From contig NZ_CP053661.1 in NCBI RefSeq assembly GCF_013177315.1, positions 1,860,001 to 1,924,000 on the forward strand: DNA of 64,000 nucleotides, given 5' to 3'. Source of the stretch: Thermoleptolyngbya sichuanensis A183. Lineage in GTDB: Bacteria > Cyanobacteriota > Cyanobacteriia > Elainellales > Elainellaceae. Shown here in pieces: positions 47,683 to 56,974 of this stretch (within the stretch, counting starts at the first letter, position 1; the number at the start of each line of letters is the position of its first letter). A program made the translations under genes and the position numbers. The notes under the pieces are model-generated. The model had not been told where the DNA came from and searched no databases. It saw only the letters and a program-made list of their open reading frames with translations.

Positions 47683-49755
47683 CTACGCCAGCCCCCATTG
47701 CCAGAGCAAAAAGGCATACTCAAACGCAGCTTCTTTGATGCGCTCGTAGCGGCCGGATGCGCCGCTGTGGCCTGCGCCCATGTTGGTTTTTAACAGCAGC
47801 ACGTTTGAGTCGGTCTTGAGGGCGCGGAGCTTGGCTGTCCATTTGGCAGGTTCCCAGTAGGAGACACGGGGGTCGTTGAGGCCGGCGGTGACCAGCATAG
47901 CGGGATAGTCCTGGGCGGTCACGTTGTCGTAGGGCGAGTAGGACTTCATGTAGTGATAAAAGGCGGGGTCGTTGGGGTTGCCCCATTCTTCCCATTCCAT
48001 CACCGACAGGGGCAGCGACGGGTCGAGGATCGTCGTCACCACGTCCACAAAGGGCACATCGGCGATCGCCACTCGAAACAGATCCGGCCGCAGGTTTACC
48101 ACCGCGCCCACCAGCAGCCCCCCCGCGCTGCCGCCCGTAATCGCTAGGTGCTGCGGCGAAGTCCAGCCCCGGTCGATCAAATGCTCGGCGCAGGCAATGA
48201 AGTCGGTAAAGGTGTTTTTCTTATTCAAGAACTTGCCGTCTTCGTACCACTTGCGCCCCAGTTCGGCCCCGCCCCGGATGTGGGCGATCGCCATCACTAC
48301 GCCCCGGTCGAGCAGGGAAAGCCGGGTAGAAGAAAACGAGTCGGGGTAGCTATAGCCGTAGGAACCGTAGCCCGTCAGCAGCAGCGGGTGTGGCTCCGTC
48401 GGCTGGAGGTCTTTGCGATAGACCAGCGACAGCGGAATCGGCGTGCCGTCGGGGGCGATCGCCTCTAGCCGCTGGCTGACGTACTGGGTCTTGTCATAGC
48501 CACCCAGCACGGGAGTTTCTTTTTTCAACTCGCGATCGCGCGTCTCCAGGTCATAGTCAAACACCGACCAGGGCGTGACCAGCGAGGTGTAGTTAAACCG
48601 CAGCGTATTGGTATCGTACTCCGGATTTGCGCCCTCGCCAATTTCGTAGGTCGGCTCTGGAAAGGTGATGTAATGCTCGTCGCCGCTGGGCATGTGGCGC
48701 ACGCGCACCGTCTCTAGCCCGCCCTGCCGCTCGTAAATCACCAGATGTCGCGCAAAGGCGCTGACCCCGGTGATCATGACCGTTTCGCGGTGGGGAATCA
48801 CGGTTTCCCAGTTCTCTCGACTGGGACGGCTGACGGGGGCCCGCAGGAGTTGGAAGTTGATCGCGTCCTGATTGGTGGTGATGTAGAAGTATTCGCCGTG
48901 GTGTTCCACGTAGTATTCCACACCGGGCGATCGCGCTTGAATTAGCTTGAACTCGCCCGTTGGATTATTGGCATCCAAGAAGTGAACTTCAGAAGTCACT
49001 TTGCTATTCAAACTGAGCAGCAAATAGGCTTCACTCGCCGTCTTGCCAATGCCCAAATGGTAGGCATCATCGGGTTCATGAAACACCAGCACATCCTGGT
49101 CTATGGGTGTGCCCAGAGTATGGCGAAATAGCTTGTGCGGGCGATGTGCTGCGTCTACCTGAGTGTAGAACACGGTGCGGCTGTCGTTGCCCCAGACAAA
49201 CGAATAGTAGGTATCGGGAATCGACTCGGCATATAGTTCGCGGGTTGCCAAATCCAGAAAATATAGCGTGAACAATTCCGCGCCGTTCGTGTCGATGGAA
49301 TAGGCCAGCAGCCGATGGTCGGGGCTAACCTGCAACACGCCCAAGTCGAAATATTCGTGCCCCTCTGCCAGCAAATTCTCATCCAGCAGCACCTCTTCCG
49401 GCGCGTCCAGGCTGCCCTTTTTGCGACAAAAAATAGAGTAGGCTTTCCCTTCCTCGGTGCGGCTGTAGTAGTAATAATCGCCCTTGCGATAGGGCACTGA
49501 TAAGTCCGTTTCCTGAATTCGCCCCAGAATCTCGTCATACAGCTTGGTCTGCAAGTCGGTGGTGGGCTGCATGACGGCTTCGGTGTAGGCGTTCTCCGCC
49601 TCCAGGTATGCCATCACGGCCGGATCATCCCGATCGCGCATCCAGTAATAGTCATCGACCCGCTCATCGCCGTGTGCTGTCAGCACTTGGGGGCGTTTTT
49701 CAGCAATTGGGGGCTGGAGGGTCGTAAGGGCTTCACGGGAAGAAAATCGGCTCAT
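47683..49755 (-). CDS. ptrB: Oligopeptidase B (S9A prolyl oligopeptidase family)
   Basis: A 690-residue serine peptidase that cuts short peptides after basic residues. The beta-propeller (about residues 70-400) follows DDYYWMRDRDDPAVMAYLEAEN. The catalytic domain has the nucleophile motif GGSAGGLLVGAVVNLRPDLF, then DPRVSYWEPAKW with the Asp and GAGHSGASGRYERIKE with the His. ERGWTSPQ-like (DRGWTSPQHLAI) and EWGNPND are also family features. No signal peptide, so cytoplasmic or leaderless. It is convergent with the methyltransferase gene. Confidence 0.92.
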   Translation of the reverse strand: MSRFSSREALTTLQPPIAEKRPQVLTAHGDERVDDYYWMRDRDDPAVMAYLEAENAYTEAVMQPTTDLQTKLYDEILGRIQETDLSVPYRKGDYYYYSRTEEGKAYSIFCRKKGSLDAPEEVLLDENLLAEGHEYFDLGVLQVSPDHRLLAYSIDTNGAELFTLYFLDLATRELYAESIPDTYYSFVWGNDSRTVFYTQVDAAHRPHKLFRHTLGTPIDQDVLVFHEPDDAYHLGIGKTASEAYLLLSLNSKVTSEVHFLDANNPTGEFKLIQARSPGVEYYVEHHGEYFYITTNQDAINFQLLRAPVSRPSRENWETVIPHRETVMITGVSAFARHLVIYERQGGLETVRVRHMPSGDEHYITFPEPTYEIGEGANPEYDTNTLRFNYTSLVTPWSVFDYDLETRDRELKKETPVLGGYDKTQYVSQRLEAIAPDGTPIPLSLVYRKDLQPTEPHPLLLTGYGSYGYSYPDSFSSTRLSLLDRGVVMAIAHIRGGAELGRKWYEDGKFLNKKNTFTDFIACAEHLIDRGWTSPQHLAITGGSAGGLLVGAVVNLRPDLFRVAIADVPFVDVVTTILDPSLPLSVMEWEEWGNPNDPAFYHYMKSYSPYDNVTAQDYPAMLVTAGLNDPRVSYWEPAKWTAKLRALKTDSNVLLLKTNMGAGHSGASGRYERIKEAAFEYAFLLWQWGLA

Positions 49756-50046
49756 AGGGGTATAACGGTCGTCCCTGATTCAAGGATGGGGCAGTGAAAT
49801 CCTTTGGAATTCTCTTTGCTCAGTTTAGACTTTTCTAAGGGTTTGCCCAAGATTTTTGGGACAAAGCAGGGCGATTTCTTGAAGGATTTAGCATTTAAGC
49901 CTACCTGCTTTATCAAGGCTTCTAAAATATCAGGAATAGGATTCAGAAAGCTCAGGGATCTATGGCTTAACTCTTGATTTTTGTGCATGATTTTTGTGCA
50001 ATCAGTGATTTTAAGTCCAGAGCGTGTGAGTGGTTACAGAGTTTGA

Positions 50047-51042
50047 ATGATTGTGCTGTTTGAGGGTCCAGGGCTTGGGGTGCCTGCGGAGTTGCGGCGA
50101 TCGCTCGAAGCGTCGGGGGCGATCGCCGAGATTTTGGGCTTTCCGGTGTGGGCGATCGCAACGGACGGATCTGGTGCAGCCGAAGCGCTGGCCGCCATTC
50201 CAGCCCAGCCCCAGCCGACCGCCGCCTTCTGGCTTGCGCCGCCGACCACTGCCTTCCGCTATGGTGAACTGTTCGCCGCTGCCCACGCCAAGAACCTGCA
50301 CCTGCCCAACACCCCCGCCCAGCACCAGCTTGCTCAAGAATTTCACCGCGCCTATCCGCTCCTAAAGGATCTGACCCCGGCCAGCATCGTGCTAGAGCAG
50401 CCAGACGCAGTTGAGGGGGCGATCGCCCAACTCGGCTTACCACTGGTCTTTCAGCGCAGCGGATCGGTGGCGGTGTTGCAAGACTGGCAGCGGGCGTTGG
50501 CGTTAGCCTTGCGGAGCAGCATCGCCAAAACGCCAGCGCAAGCACGACGCATCGCAGCAGACTTATTCAACCAGGAATTAAACCAGGAACCTAGCCAGGA
50601 ACTCAGCCAGGAGCCGTGCCAGCCAGTCCTGGCCCGCCAGTGGGTTAACCTGCGCCATCACCACACCACGCCCGCCGGATTTCCCCTGGGGCGCGAGTTT
50701 CGCGTGGTGTTGTACGATCGAGCGATCCTCACCTATGGCTATGCCTGGCCAGGTGACGACCCCGGCCGCTGGCTCTCGGTCGAAGAAGAAAAAGCGATGT
50801 TTGCCGTGGCTTTTGCCGTTGCCGAACGGCTAGACGTGCCGCTGCTGGGGGTCGATATCGCCCAGACCCAGAGCGGCGAGTGGATCGCGCTAAAAACCGT
50901 CGATCCGCAGTTTGTTGGGTCGCCCCAACTTCCGCTCGTCCACTTCTGGCAGCAGTTGGGGATTACGAATGAAATGATTGAGAAACGGTCGCGCCAAGTG
51001 GTGAACTCCGCAGACGCATCGGCGGATTTGAATCTCCCCTAA
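50047..51042 (+). CDS. ATP-grasp-like protein (R2K-type)
   Basis: A 331-residue protein. Its C-terminal half fits a reduced ATP-grasp domain: ARQWVNLRHHHTTPAGFPLGREFRVVLYDRAILTYGYAWPGDD, then LDVPLLGVDIAQTQSGEWIALKTVDPQFVG, which provides the paired Arg, Lys and Asp/Glu of the R2K clade found in modification and immunity contexts. The N-terminal half is a less conserved alpha/beta region. The middle linker carries four 12-bp repeats encoding NQEL-NQEP-SQEL-SQEP. No obvious substrate or partner; a peptide or protein ligase is only a guess. It stands alone upstream of the CHAT gene. Confidence 0.55.
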   Translation: MIVLFEGPGLGVPAELRRSLEASGAIAEILGFPVWAIATDGSGAAEALAAIPAQPQPTAAFWLAPPTTAFRYGELFAAAHAKNLHLPNTPAQHQLAQEFHRAYPLLKDLTPASIVLEQPDAVEGAIAQLGLPLVFQRSGSVAVLQDWQRALALALRSSIAKTPAQARRIAADLFNQELNQEPSQELSQEPCQPVLARQWVNLRHHHTTPAGFPLGREFRVVLYDRAILTYGYAWPGDDPGRWLSVEEEKAMFAVAFAVAERLDVPLLGVDIAQTQSGEWIALKTVDPQFVGSPQLPLVHFWQQLGITNEMIEKRSRQVVNSADASADLNLP

Positions 51043-51120
51043 AAAGTCTGGTATGGTCTGGGAAAAAAGTCAGCATTTTGCTCCAGATGCCTGTTTAGAA
51101 AGCAATGTGCAGCTTTCAAT

Positions 51121-51250
51121 CTGCCCTCATCCCCCAGCCCCTTCTCCCAGGTCGGGAGAAGGGGAGCAAGAGAGGCTTGAAGTCTCTCTCCTGCTCTGGG
51201 CTTGAGCTTAAAGCCTTCGGCGTACCAGAAAAAGGGGAGGGGGATCAGCA
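51121..51250. repeat. Dispersed CCCTCATCCCCCAACCCC repeat, copy 2
   Basis: It starts TGCCCTCATCCCCCAGCCCC, carries CTTCTCCCAGG/GGGAGAAGG and ends near GGGGAGGGGGAT. Its outer flanks (TGCAGCTTTC left, AAGTTGCATATCCC right) look like inverted ends. Related to the copy at 35818-35917 but longer and more diverged. Confidence 0.6.
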
Positions 51251-51335
51251 AAGTTGCATATCCCGTATTTGGACATCAATAAGATTGCTTTAGATTGCTT
51301 TAGAAATTTTTCTGAAAACCGGCGAGGCGGTCAGC

Positions 51336-54131
51336 ATGAGCCAACGGAGAAGGGCGACGCGCGGGATGCAGAGGGGCAGGCTCCTGCCGGAGATGCAGCA
51401 ATGGCGGCGGGGCTGGCATCGGCTCCTGTGCCTGGGGCTGGGGCTGTTGACCGTGGGGCTATGCATGGTGCTGCCGCTGCGGCCGGGCTGGGGACAAGCC
51501 GTGAACCCAGCAGCCCAGGTGCAACAGGGCATTGACCGCTATCGCCAGGGGGATTATTTGGGGGCGATCGCCCTCTGGGAAGCCGTGCGCGACACCTACC
51601 GCCAGCAGCCCAACCCTGCCCACGAAGCCATCCTCACTGAAAACCTGGCCCGGGCCCGGCAGGCCATCGGGCAGCAGACCGACGCGCTGAGCCTGTGGCA
51701 AACGGCAGGGAACACCTATCGCCAGCTTGCGGCCCAGCAGCCCGATCGCGCGGTGGACTATACCGCCCGCTGGGGGCGATCGCTCACAGAGCAGGCGCAG
51801 ATTTACAACCGCATAGGGCAATATCGCAAAGCCGTAGCGCTGCTGTGTGGCGAGGAACCTCGGAGTGCCAAGGGCGGCTGCGGGGAGGAAAGCGCCGTGG
51901 CGATCGCCCAGCACACCGCAGACCACCGAGGCGAGTCTGCTGCCTGGGGCAGCCTGGGGCAGGCCCATCGGCTGATGGGCAATGATGACTCGTCCAAGGC
52001 GGCGCTAGACCGGGCCCTTAGCTTAGCCAGAACGCTGAACGACCGGACGCTGTTGGCGGCGACCTACAGCAACCTAGGAGCGCTGAAAACCCGACAGGCG
52101 GTGGTGCGCTATCGGCAGGCCAATTCGGCAGAGCCGCTGGGCGACGTGCAGCGAGCCAACCGCCTGCGAGACGAGGGGCGATCGCTCGACCAGTCCGCCC
52201 TCCAGGACTTTCAGCAAAGCCTCGACCTGGCAACCCAGCCCACCGAGCGGCTGCGGGCGCTGCTGGATGCGATTCCCGCCTACGACCGCACGGGCAATGT
52301 CGCAGCAGCCCAAAATGCGCGTCAGTCCGTCAAAGCCCTGCTGAATCAGCTTCCGACCAGTCAGGATACGCTGCTGGCCGCCCTCGACTGGGTGCGCCTG
52401 CTGATGCCCGCTTCGCCCCAGCAGCCGATTGCCCGCAGCCAGTGTTTGCCCCCCGCTGCAAATCCTGGGGTGGACTCTGGAGCGAATTTTGGGCTGAATT
52501 CTAGGGTGAATACTGGTGCGAATTCCAGAACGAATCCTGGGGCGAATGATGACGCGAAAGAGATGCTGAACTCAGTCGCGAGTGCAGCCGAGAGGCTGGG
52601 CGATCGCCGTTCGCTCTCCTTTGCGCTAGGAGAACTGGGACACTGGCACGAATGTCAAAAAGAATACCAAAAAGCACTGGATATCACGCAGGATGCCCGC
52701 CTTGCCGCAGAATATGAATACGACAGCCGCTACCTCTGGGAATGGCAAACGGGACGCATTTTGCAGGCGCAAGGGCAAACAACGGAATCCATCGCGGCCT
52801 ACGAGCGGGCGATCGCCACGCTAGAAATCATCCGCGACGATATCCTAGTCGCCAACCGCGATATCCAGTTCGATTTTCGAGACTCCATCGACCCGGTATA
52901 TCGCGAGCTAGTGGCGCTGCGACTGAAGCAGGGCAAGCCGTCGGAGCTACTGCCGCCCGCCAGCACCGACCGTCCCGACACCCTCAGCCGCGCCCTGGGG
53001 ACGCTCGATTCCCTGAAACTAGCCGAATTGCAAAACTACTTCGGAGACGACTGCGTGTTGACCTCGCGCAATGTGGATCTGACGGTGGCGCAAAAGCTGC
53101 TGACGGAGGGCGATCGCACGGCAGTCATTAGCACTGTGGTTTTGGACGATCAGACTGCCGTTTTGCTGACGCTGCCCAATGGCGATCGCCAGTACGAGTG
53201 GATCAACACCGACCGCCAAACCCTGCGCGATGAAATCAACGCCTACCGTCGCGGGCTGGAAGTGGACTTTCGCGCCTACGATCCGCAGCCTGCCCAACGG
53301 CTATATGACCAGATCATCCGCCCGTTTGAAGCGCTGTTCCAGCAGCAGCAGGTAGAAACGCTGTCCTTTGTGCAGGACGACATTTTGCGGAGTGTGCCCA
53401 TGTCAGCGCTGCACGATGGTACGCAGTTTTTGATCCAGAAGTATGCGATCGCCTATACGCCCAGCCTGCAACTCACCAGCCCCGTCCCCCTCGACCGGGG
53501 AAATCTCCGCGCCCTCGCCGCCGGCCTCACCGATGCCAGCCCGCCCGACAGCGAGGCGGGTGGTTTTTCCCCACTGTTTTATGTCAGCGAAGAACTGGAC
53601 GCAATTCTGGCCGAACTGCCCCGCAGCCGGACGCTAACGGGCAGCGCATTCCGGCTCGATAACCTGGCACAAACGCTGTTCTCGAACAATTTTCCGATTT
53701 TGCACATCGCCACCCACGGCATCTTTGGCACTGAGGCAGAAGACACGTTCCTGGTCACGGCTGACCCGCCCGAAAACAAGCTGACCCTCAACCAGCTTGA
53801 TCGGCTCTTGCGGGGGGTCGATCCAAACCGCCCAGTGCAGTTGCTCTCGCTCACAGCCTGCACCACCGCCGTCGGCGACGACCGCGCAGCCTTGGGGCTG
53901 GCCGGTGTCGCGGCCCAGGCGGGCGTTCGCAGCGTGCTGGCCTCGCTCTGGTTTGTCAACGATGCCGCCACCTCTGACTTGATTAAAGGCTTCTATGCAG
54001 ATTTGAAAAACCCAAGCTTGAGCAAAGCCAAAGCTCTACAGCAGGCGCAAATCCAGCTAATCGAGTCCGGCGGCAAGTTTGCCCGGCCGGCCTACTGGGC
54101 CCCGTTTATCTTGGTGGGGAACTGGCTGTAA
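51336..54131 (+). CDS. TPR-CHAT protein (caspase-like peptidase domain)
   Basis: A 931-residue protein. A hydrophobic segment at residues 30-52 (LLCLGLGLLTVGLCMVLPLRPGWGQA) is a likely signal peptide or anchor. TPR-like helices fill about residues 58-560 (AQVQQGIDRYRQGDYLGAIALWEAV and similar). A C-terminal CHAT domain follows, with the His794-Gly pair in ILHIATHGIFG and Cys842 in SLTACTTAVGDD, the predicted caspase-like dyad. It ends FARPAYWAPFILVGNWL, the usual CHAT C terminus. Cyanobacteria have many such proteins; some in other bacteria are activated proteases in immunity. A linker near 52465-52560 carries degenerate Asn/Gly repeats. An IS element is inserted exactly at its stop codon. 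Confidence 0.86.
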   Translation: MSQRRRATRGMQRGRLLPEMQQWRRGWHRLLCLGLGLLTVGLCMVLPLRPGWGQAVNPAAQVQQGIDRYRQGDYLGAIALWEAVRDTYRQQPNPAHEAILTENLARARQAIGQQTDALSLWQTAGNTYRQLAAQQPDRAVDYTARWGRSLTEQAQIYNRIGQYRKAVALLCGEEPRSAKGGCGEESAVAIAQHTADHRGESAAWGSLGQAHRLMGNDDSSKAALDRALSLARTLNDRTLLAATYSNLGALKTRQAVVRYRQANSAEPLGDVQRANRLRDEGRSLDQSALQDFQQSLDLATQPTERLRALLDAIPAYDRTGNVAAAQNARQSVKALLNQLPTSQDTLLAALDWVRLLMPASPQQPIARSQCLPPAANPGVDSGANFGLNSRVNTGANSRTNPGANDDAKEMLNSVASAAERLGDRRSLSFALGELGHWHECQKEYQKALDITQDARLAAEYEYDSRYLWEWQTGRILQAQGQTTESIAAYERAIATLEIIRDDILVANRDIQFDFRDSIDPVYRELVALRLKQGKPSELLPPASTDRPDTLSRALGTLDSLKLAELQNYFGDDCVLTSRNVDLTVAQKLLTEGDRTAVISTVVLDDQTAVLLTLPNGDRQYEWINTDRQTLRDEINAYRRGLEVDFRAYDPQPAQRLYDQIIRPFEALFQQQQVETLSFVQDDILRSVPMSALHDGTQFLIQKYAIAYTPSLQLTSPVPLDRGNLRALAAGLTDASPPDSEAGGFSPLFYVSEELDAILAELPRSRTLTGSAFRLDNLAQTLFSNNFPILHIATHGIFGTEAEDTFLVTADPPENKLTLNQLDRLLRGVDPNRPVQLLSLTACTTAVGDDRAALGLAGVAAQAGVRSVLASLWFVNDAATSDLIKGFYADLKNPSLSKAKALQQAQIQLIESGGKFARPAYWAPFILVGNWL
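54126..54131. repeat. Left target-site duplication of the IS element
   Basis: CTGTAA here (54126-54131) matches CTGTAA at 55649-55654 right of the element. The TAA in the left copy is the CHAT stop codon. The duplication may be read as 8 bp (GCTGTAAC) if the element ends are shifted by one base each. Confidence 0.85.
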
Positions 54132-55648
54132 CTTTAGTTTGGACTAACTGGCATCACAATAATGCTCAACAGGATGCCATAAAGAATCTGCTCAACCGTT
54201 CATAACAGTTGAACTTAAGGAATTGGATACAATCCTGCTCGCAGTTAAGCTGCTGTTGCAACCGGACTGTTCAGGGATTGTTCGGATGTCTTGCGTTTCG
54301 AGGCTCGTTTTTTGACCATCGGATAGCAGGGACGAGGAGTTGGCTTGTGCCCCTTGCCTCGTCCTGGCGATTTACCACGAGGTTTAGGCGCAGGAGCAGG
54401 GGTGCCAATCACTGCCAAAATGCCTGCAAACGCTTGTGCGACCCGACCCGGAGTCAACGTTTCTTGCGGTGCCTGCCAGGGCAAGGGGTGGTCAGTACAG
54501 TCCTTTCGCGCTAACCACAACTGCCAACTGAGCAACGGCATCAGGCTGCTCCACTGTTCGGTTGCCGATACAGAACTGAACTGGGGATGTGTCCAATATA
54601 GCCTCTGCTTGGCAAAGCGATACCAGTGTTCAATGGCAAAGCGACGGAGGTAGTGCAACCACAGGGTTTCTAACGGAGGCATCTGCTCACCCAGCCAAAC
54701 TAACCACAAAGGAGCCAAGCGTCGCGTGCTGCTCTGTGTCTCCAGCACCTCCACGCGCAACACTTCCATTGCCCGTTTGGGGGATTTGCGGAAATGGTAT
54801 GCACTCCAACGACTGACCCGCACTCGTCCCCAGTTGGGATCATCGACTTCAACGGTTTCGACCGGGACACTCCAAGTGTCAGGGTCATTGAGTTTCATCT
54901 TATGTCCATGCTTGGCAGGTGCGCCTCGCCCTCGATACGCTGGGGGCGCGCCATAGACACATCGATTGGATGTAACCCGCAGCAGCAAGTCTGCCTCAAT
55001 CCCTGCCGTTTGGTTGACAAAACTGGCATTGCCGTACCCTCGGTCGTAGATCGCCAACGGACGCACCGCTAACTGCCGAGTCACTTGTTTGAGTTGGAAT
55101 GCCGCTTTACTGGCGGGTGTTTCAAAGCTGGTGATGCGCTCATGCCGCAATGGTAATGCCCAACTGCCCCTGTCTTCAGCAATCCAGGCTAAGGTACTGT
55201 AGTTTTGTCCGGCTATCGGGGCATGTCCTGTTCTGCCTGATAAGGTGCGGTCTTTCAAACGCCTGGCAGCAGGACGGTTCCACCGACTCGCATCACCTGC
55301 CAACAACGGTTGCTGCTGAGTCGGTATCTGCTGCACCAACAGCTTCAGCACCTTTGATCGGGGTAGGCGGCTATCGCGCAACGCTTCATAGGTGCTCGAC
55401 CACTGGCGACGAAAGACAGGACTCTGCGATAGCCTCACAAACGACACGATGCACGCACTCACTAACACGGCATCCATCAGATCAAACAGGGCATCTCTGG
55501 CGTTTCCCAAGCTGGCATACAACGTTTGGCGAAATTGCTGAAGTTCGTTGAAAATCATGGGGTCAATGTTGGTTGTACTTCATTGACCTTACGGCAGTCG
55601 GTGCTTCTCATTGACTGCCTTCCTCTTCACCATTAGTCCAAACTAAAG
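54132..55648. mobile_element. Intact insertion sequence with IS4/IS701-like transposase
   Basis: A 1517-bp element bounded by perfect 16-bp inverted repeats CTTTAGTTTGGACTAA (54132-54147) and its complement (55633-55648). It is flanked by a 6-bp (possibly 8-bp) target duplication CTGTAA. One transposase gene is on the minus strand, with an uninterrupted frame. Intact ends, target duplication and frame suggest recent insertion. The family is inferred from the transposase catalytic pattern. Confidence 0.92.
54245..55558 (-). CDS. DDE transposase (IS4/IS701-like)
   Basis: A 437-residue transposase. DDE-type acidic residues appear as LLAGDASRWNRP (first Asp), AIYDRGYGNASF (second Asp) and RRFAIEHWYRFAKQRL (Glu in a Y-R-K-like signature). 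The C-terminal ~45 residues are strongly basic and Pro-rich (PKPRGKSPGRGKGHKPTPRP), probably for DNA contact. The frame is complete and ends 113 bp inside the left terminal repeat. It is likely functional. The family could be the cyanobacterial DDE group often labelled putative transposase; ISfinder assignment would decide. Confidence 0.88.
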   Translation of the reverse strand: MIFNELQQFRQTLYASLGNARDALFDLMDAVLVSACIVSFVRLSQSPVFRRQWSSTYEALRDSRLPRSKVLKLLVQQIPTQQQPLLAGDASRWNRPAARRLKDRTLSGRTGHAPIAGQNYSTLAWIAEDRGSWALPLRHERITSFETPASKAAFQLKQVTRQLAVRPLAIYDRGYGNASFVNQTAGIEADLLLRVTSNRCVYGAPPAYRGRGAPAKHGHKMKLNDPDTWSVPVETVEVDDPNWGRVRVSRWSAYHFRKSPKRAMEVLRVEVLETQSSTRRLAPLWLVWLGEQMPPLETLWLHYLRRFAIEHWYRFAKQRLYWTHPQFSSVSATEQWSSLMPLLSWQLWLARKDCTDHPLPWQAPQETLTPGRVAQAFAGILAVIGTPAPAPKPRGKSPGRGKGHKPTPRPCYPMVKKRASKRKTSEQSLNSPVATAA

Positions 55649-55654
55649 CTGTAA

Positions 55655-56007
55655 CGAGGGAAGGGGTTTGCCGAATGCAAAAAAATGCCCAGACGAGCGA
55701 TCGCCTGAGCATTGCCTGTTATCTATGAGCTGATTGCCTGTAAACCCAAATGGCCGACTTAAAATAAAACCGCCGACCCAAATTGAAATCACATATAAGC
55801 AGGCCGGCCTAGATAAAGAGAAACTGAATTTTGTAAACTCCGTTTCGGGCGGCCGGCGATATTGAAAACGATCTGTTATGCCAAATACGATACCAAACCT
55901 GATTTGAGTTGGGATTCAAAAGTCCTCCAATCTTTACCAATCGTTTCTTAGGTTTACTTTTCTACGTATTTTCACGGCTTCATTCTCTTCACACCCCGCT
56001 GCTTCCC
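55655..56007. other. Spacer between IS element and nagB
   Basis: About 350 bases. The first part continues the original downstream DNA of the CHAT gene (CGAGGGAAGGGG follows the target duplication). It then has a HIP1-containing hairpin and GC-rich CCGGCC segments near 55801-55858. The nagB promoter is expected near 55860-55990. No gene is supported. Confidence 0.5.
55679..55712 (-). terminator. HIP1-containing stem-loop with T-run on the minus strand
   Basis: An imperfect 13-bp stem (two mismatches) with loop GCGA; AATGC pairs with GCATT. The minus strand gives a run of seven T after the stem. No minus-strand gene lies directly upstream, so it may be the former bidirectional terminator of the CHAT gene, displaced by the IS element. 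Confidence 0.35.
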
Positions 56008-56784
56008 ATGCGTCTAATCCTGTGCCCGACTGCCGTTGAGGTGGCTGAGTGGGCTGCCCAATACGTTCTGCGGCGCATCACCGATTTTGCCCCAACGAGC
56101 GATCGCCCGTTTGTCCTTGGATTGCCCGCAGGCAGCACCCCGCTCAAGCTATACGCCCGTCTGATCGAGTTATATCAGCAGGGAAAAATCAGCTTCCAAC
56201 ATGTCGTCACCTTCAATATGGACGAGTATGTTGGGCTGCCCCAAAATCACCCGCAAAGCTATCACACCTACATGCATCAAAACTTCCTGAAGCACATCGA
56301 CATTCCTGCCCAAAATGTCCATATTCCCAATGGCAATGCGCCCGATTTGGCCGCAGAATGTGCCGCCTACGAAGATAAAATGAAGTCCTTCGGCGGCGTG
56401 AATCTATTTATCGGGGGGGTCGGCGAAGACGGCCACATCGCGTTCAACGAACCGGGCACGTCCCTCGTCTCTCGCACGCACCTGCAAGCCTTGGGCGATC
56501 GCACGCGCCAGGTCAACGCCCGCTTTTTTGACGACCCCAGCCAAGTGCCCACCCACGCCCTCACCGTTGGCGTTGGTACAATTCTCGCTGCCCAGGAAGT
56601 CATGATCCTGGCCCAAGGCGCTGCCAAAGCCCAGGCCGTCCACCACGCTGTCGAAGGCTGTATCAATCACCTGTGGACGATTTCCGCCCTGCAACTGCAC
56701 CCCAATGCCCTGCTCGTGTGCGACGAAGACGCGACGCTGGAACTGAAGGTTAAAACGGTGAGGGGGTTAGGGGAGCGAGGTTAG
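56008..56784 (+). CDS. nagB: Glucosamine-6-phosphate deaminase
   Basis: A 258-residue NagB that converts glucosamine 6-phosphate to fructose 6-phosphate and ammonia. Motifs are [18 protein letters not shown] (phosphate loop), [20 protein letters not shown] (catalytic Asp) and [23 protein letters not shown]-like ([22 protein letters not shown]). The length matches the family. The ATG at 56008 gives the standard N terminus [17 protein letters not shown]; the longer frame from 55909 adds unrelated residues. NagA is not in the window. Together with anmK it points to amino-sugar recycling. Confidence 0.92.
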   Translation: MRLILCPTAVEVAEWAAQYVLRRITDFAPTSDRPFVLGLPAGSTPLKLYARLIELYQQGKISFQHVVTFNMDEYVGLPQNHPQSYHTYMHQNFLKHIDIPAQNVHIPNGNAPDLAAECAAYEDKMKSFGGVNLFIGGVGEDGHIAFNEPGTSLVSRTHLQALGDRTRQVNARFFDDPSQVPTHALTVGVGTILAAQEVMILAQGAAKAQAVHHAVEGCINHLWTISALQLHPNALLVCDEDATLELKVKTVRGLGERG

Positions 56785-56974
56785 GGAGATGCTGGGATCA
56801 GCAGATCATCATCGGATCATCGATAGTGTTCTTGGAAGCCTCACAGGGGCTAAGGCTGGCAATCCAACTAATCGCCAATCTAAAATATCGCCAATCTAAA
56901 TCCAGAATCGATATCACTCTGTCCCCTTAGCCCACGATCCTCTCACCTCATCATTCCCTCACCCCACCGCCCCA

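Noticed and set aside
49752-49988. A 78-codon minus-strand frame upstream of oligopeptidase B
   Set aside because: It overlaps the peptidase start, resembles no family and lies in AT-rich upstream DNA; it looks like a chance frame.
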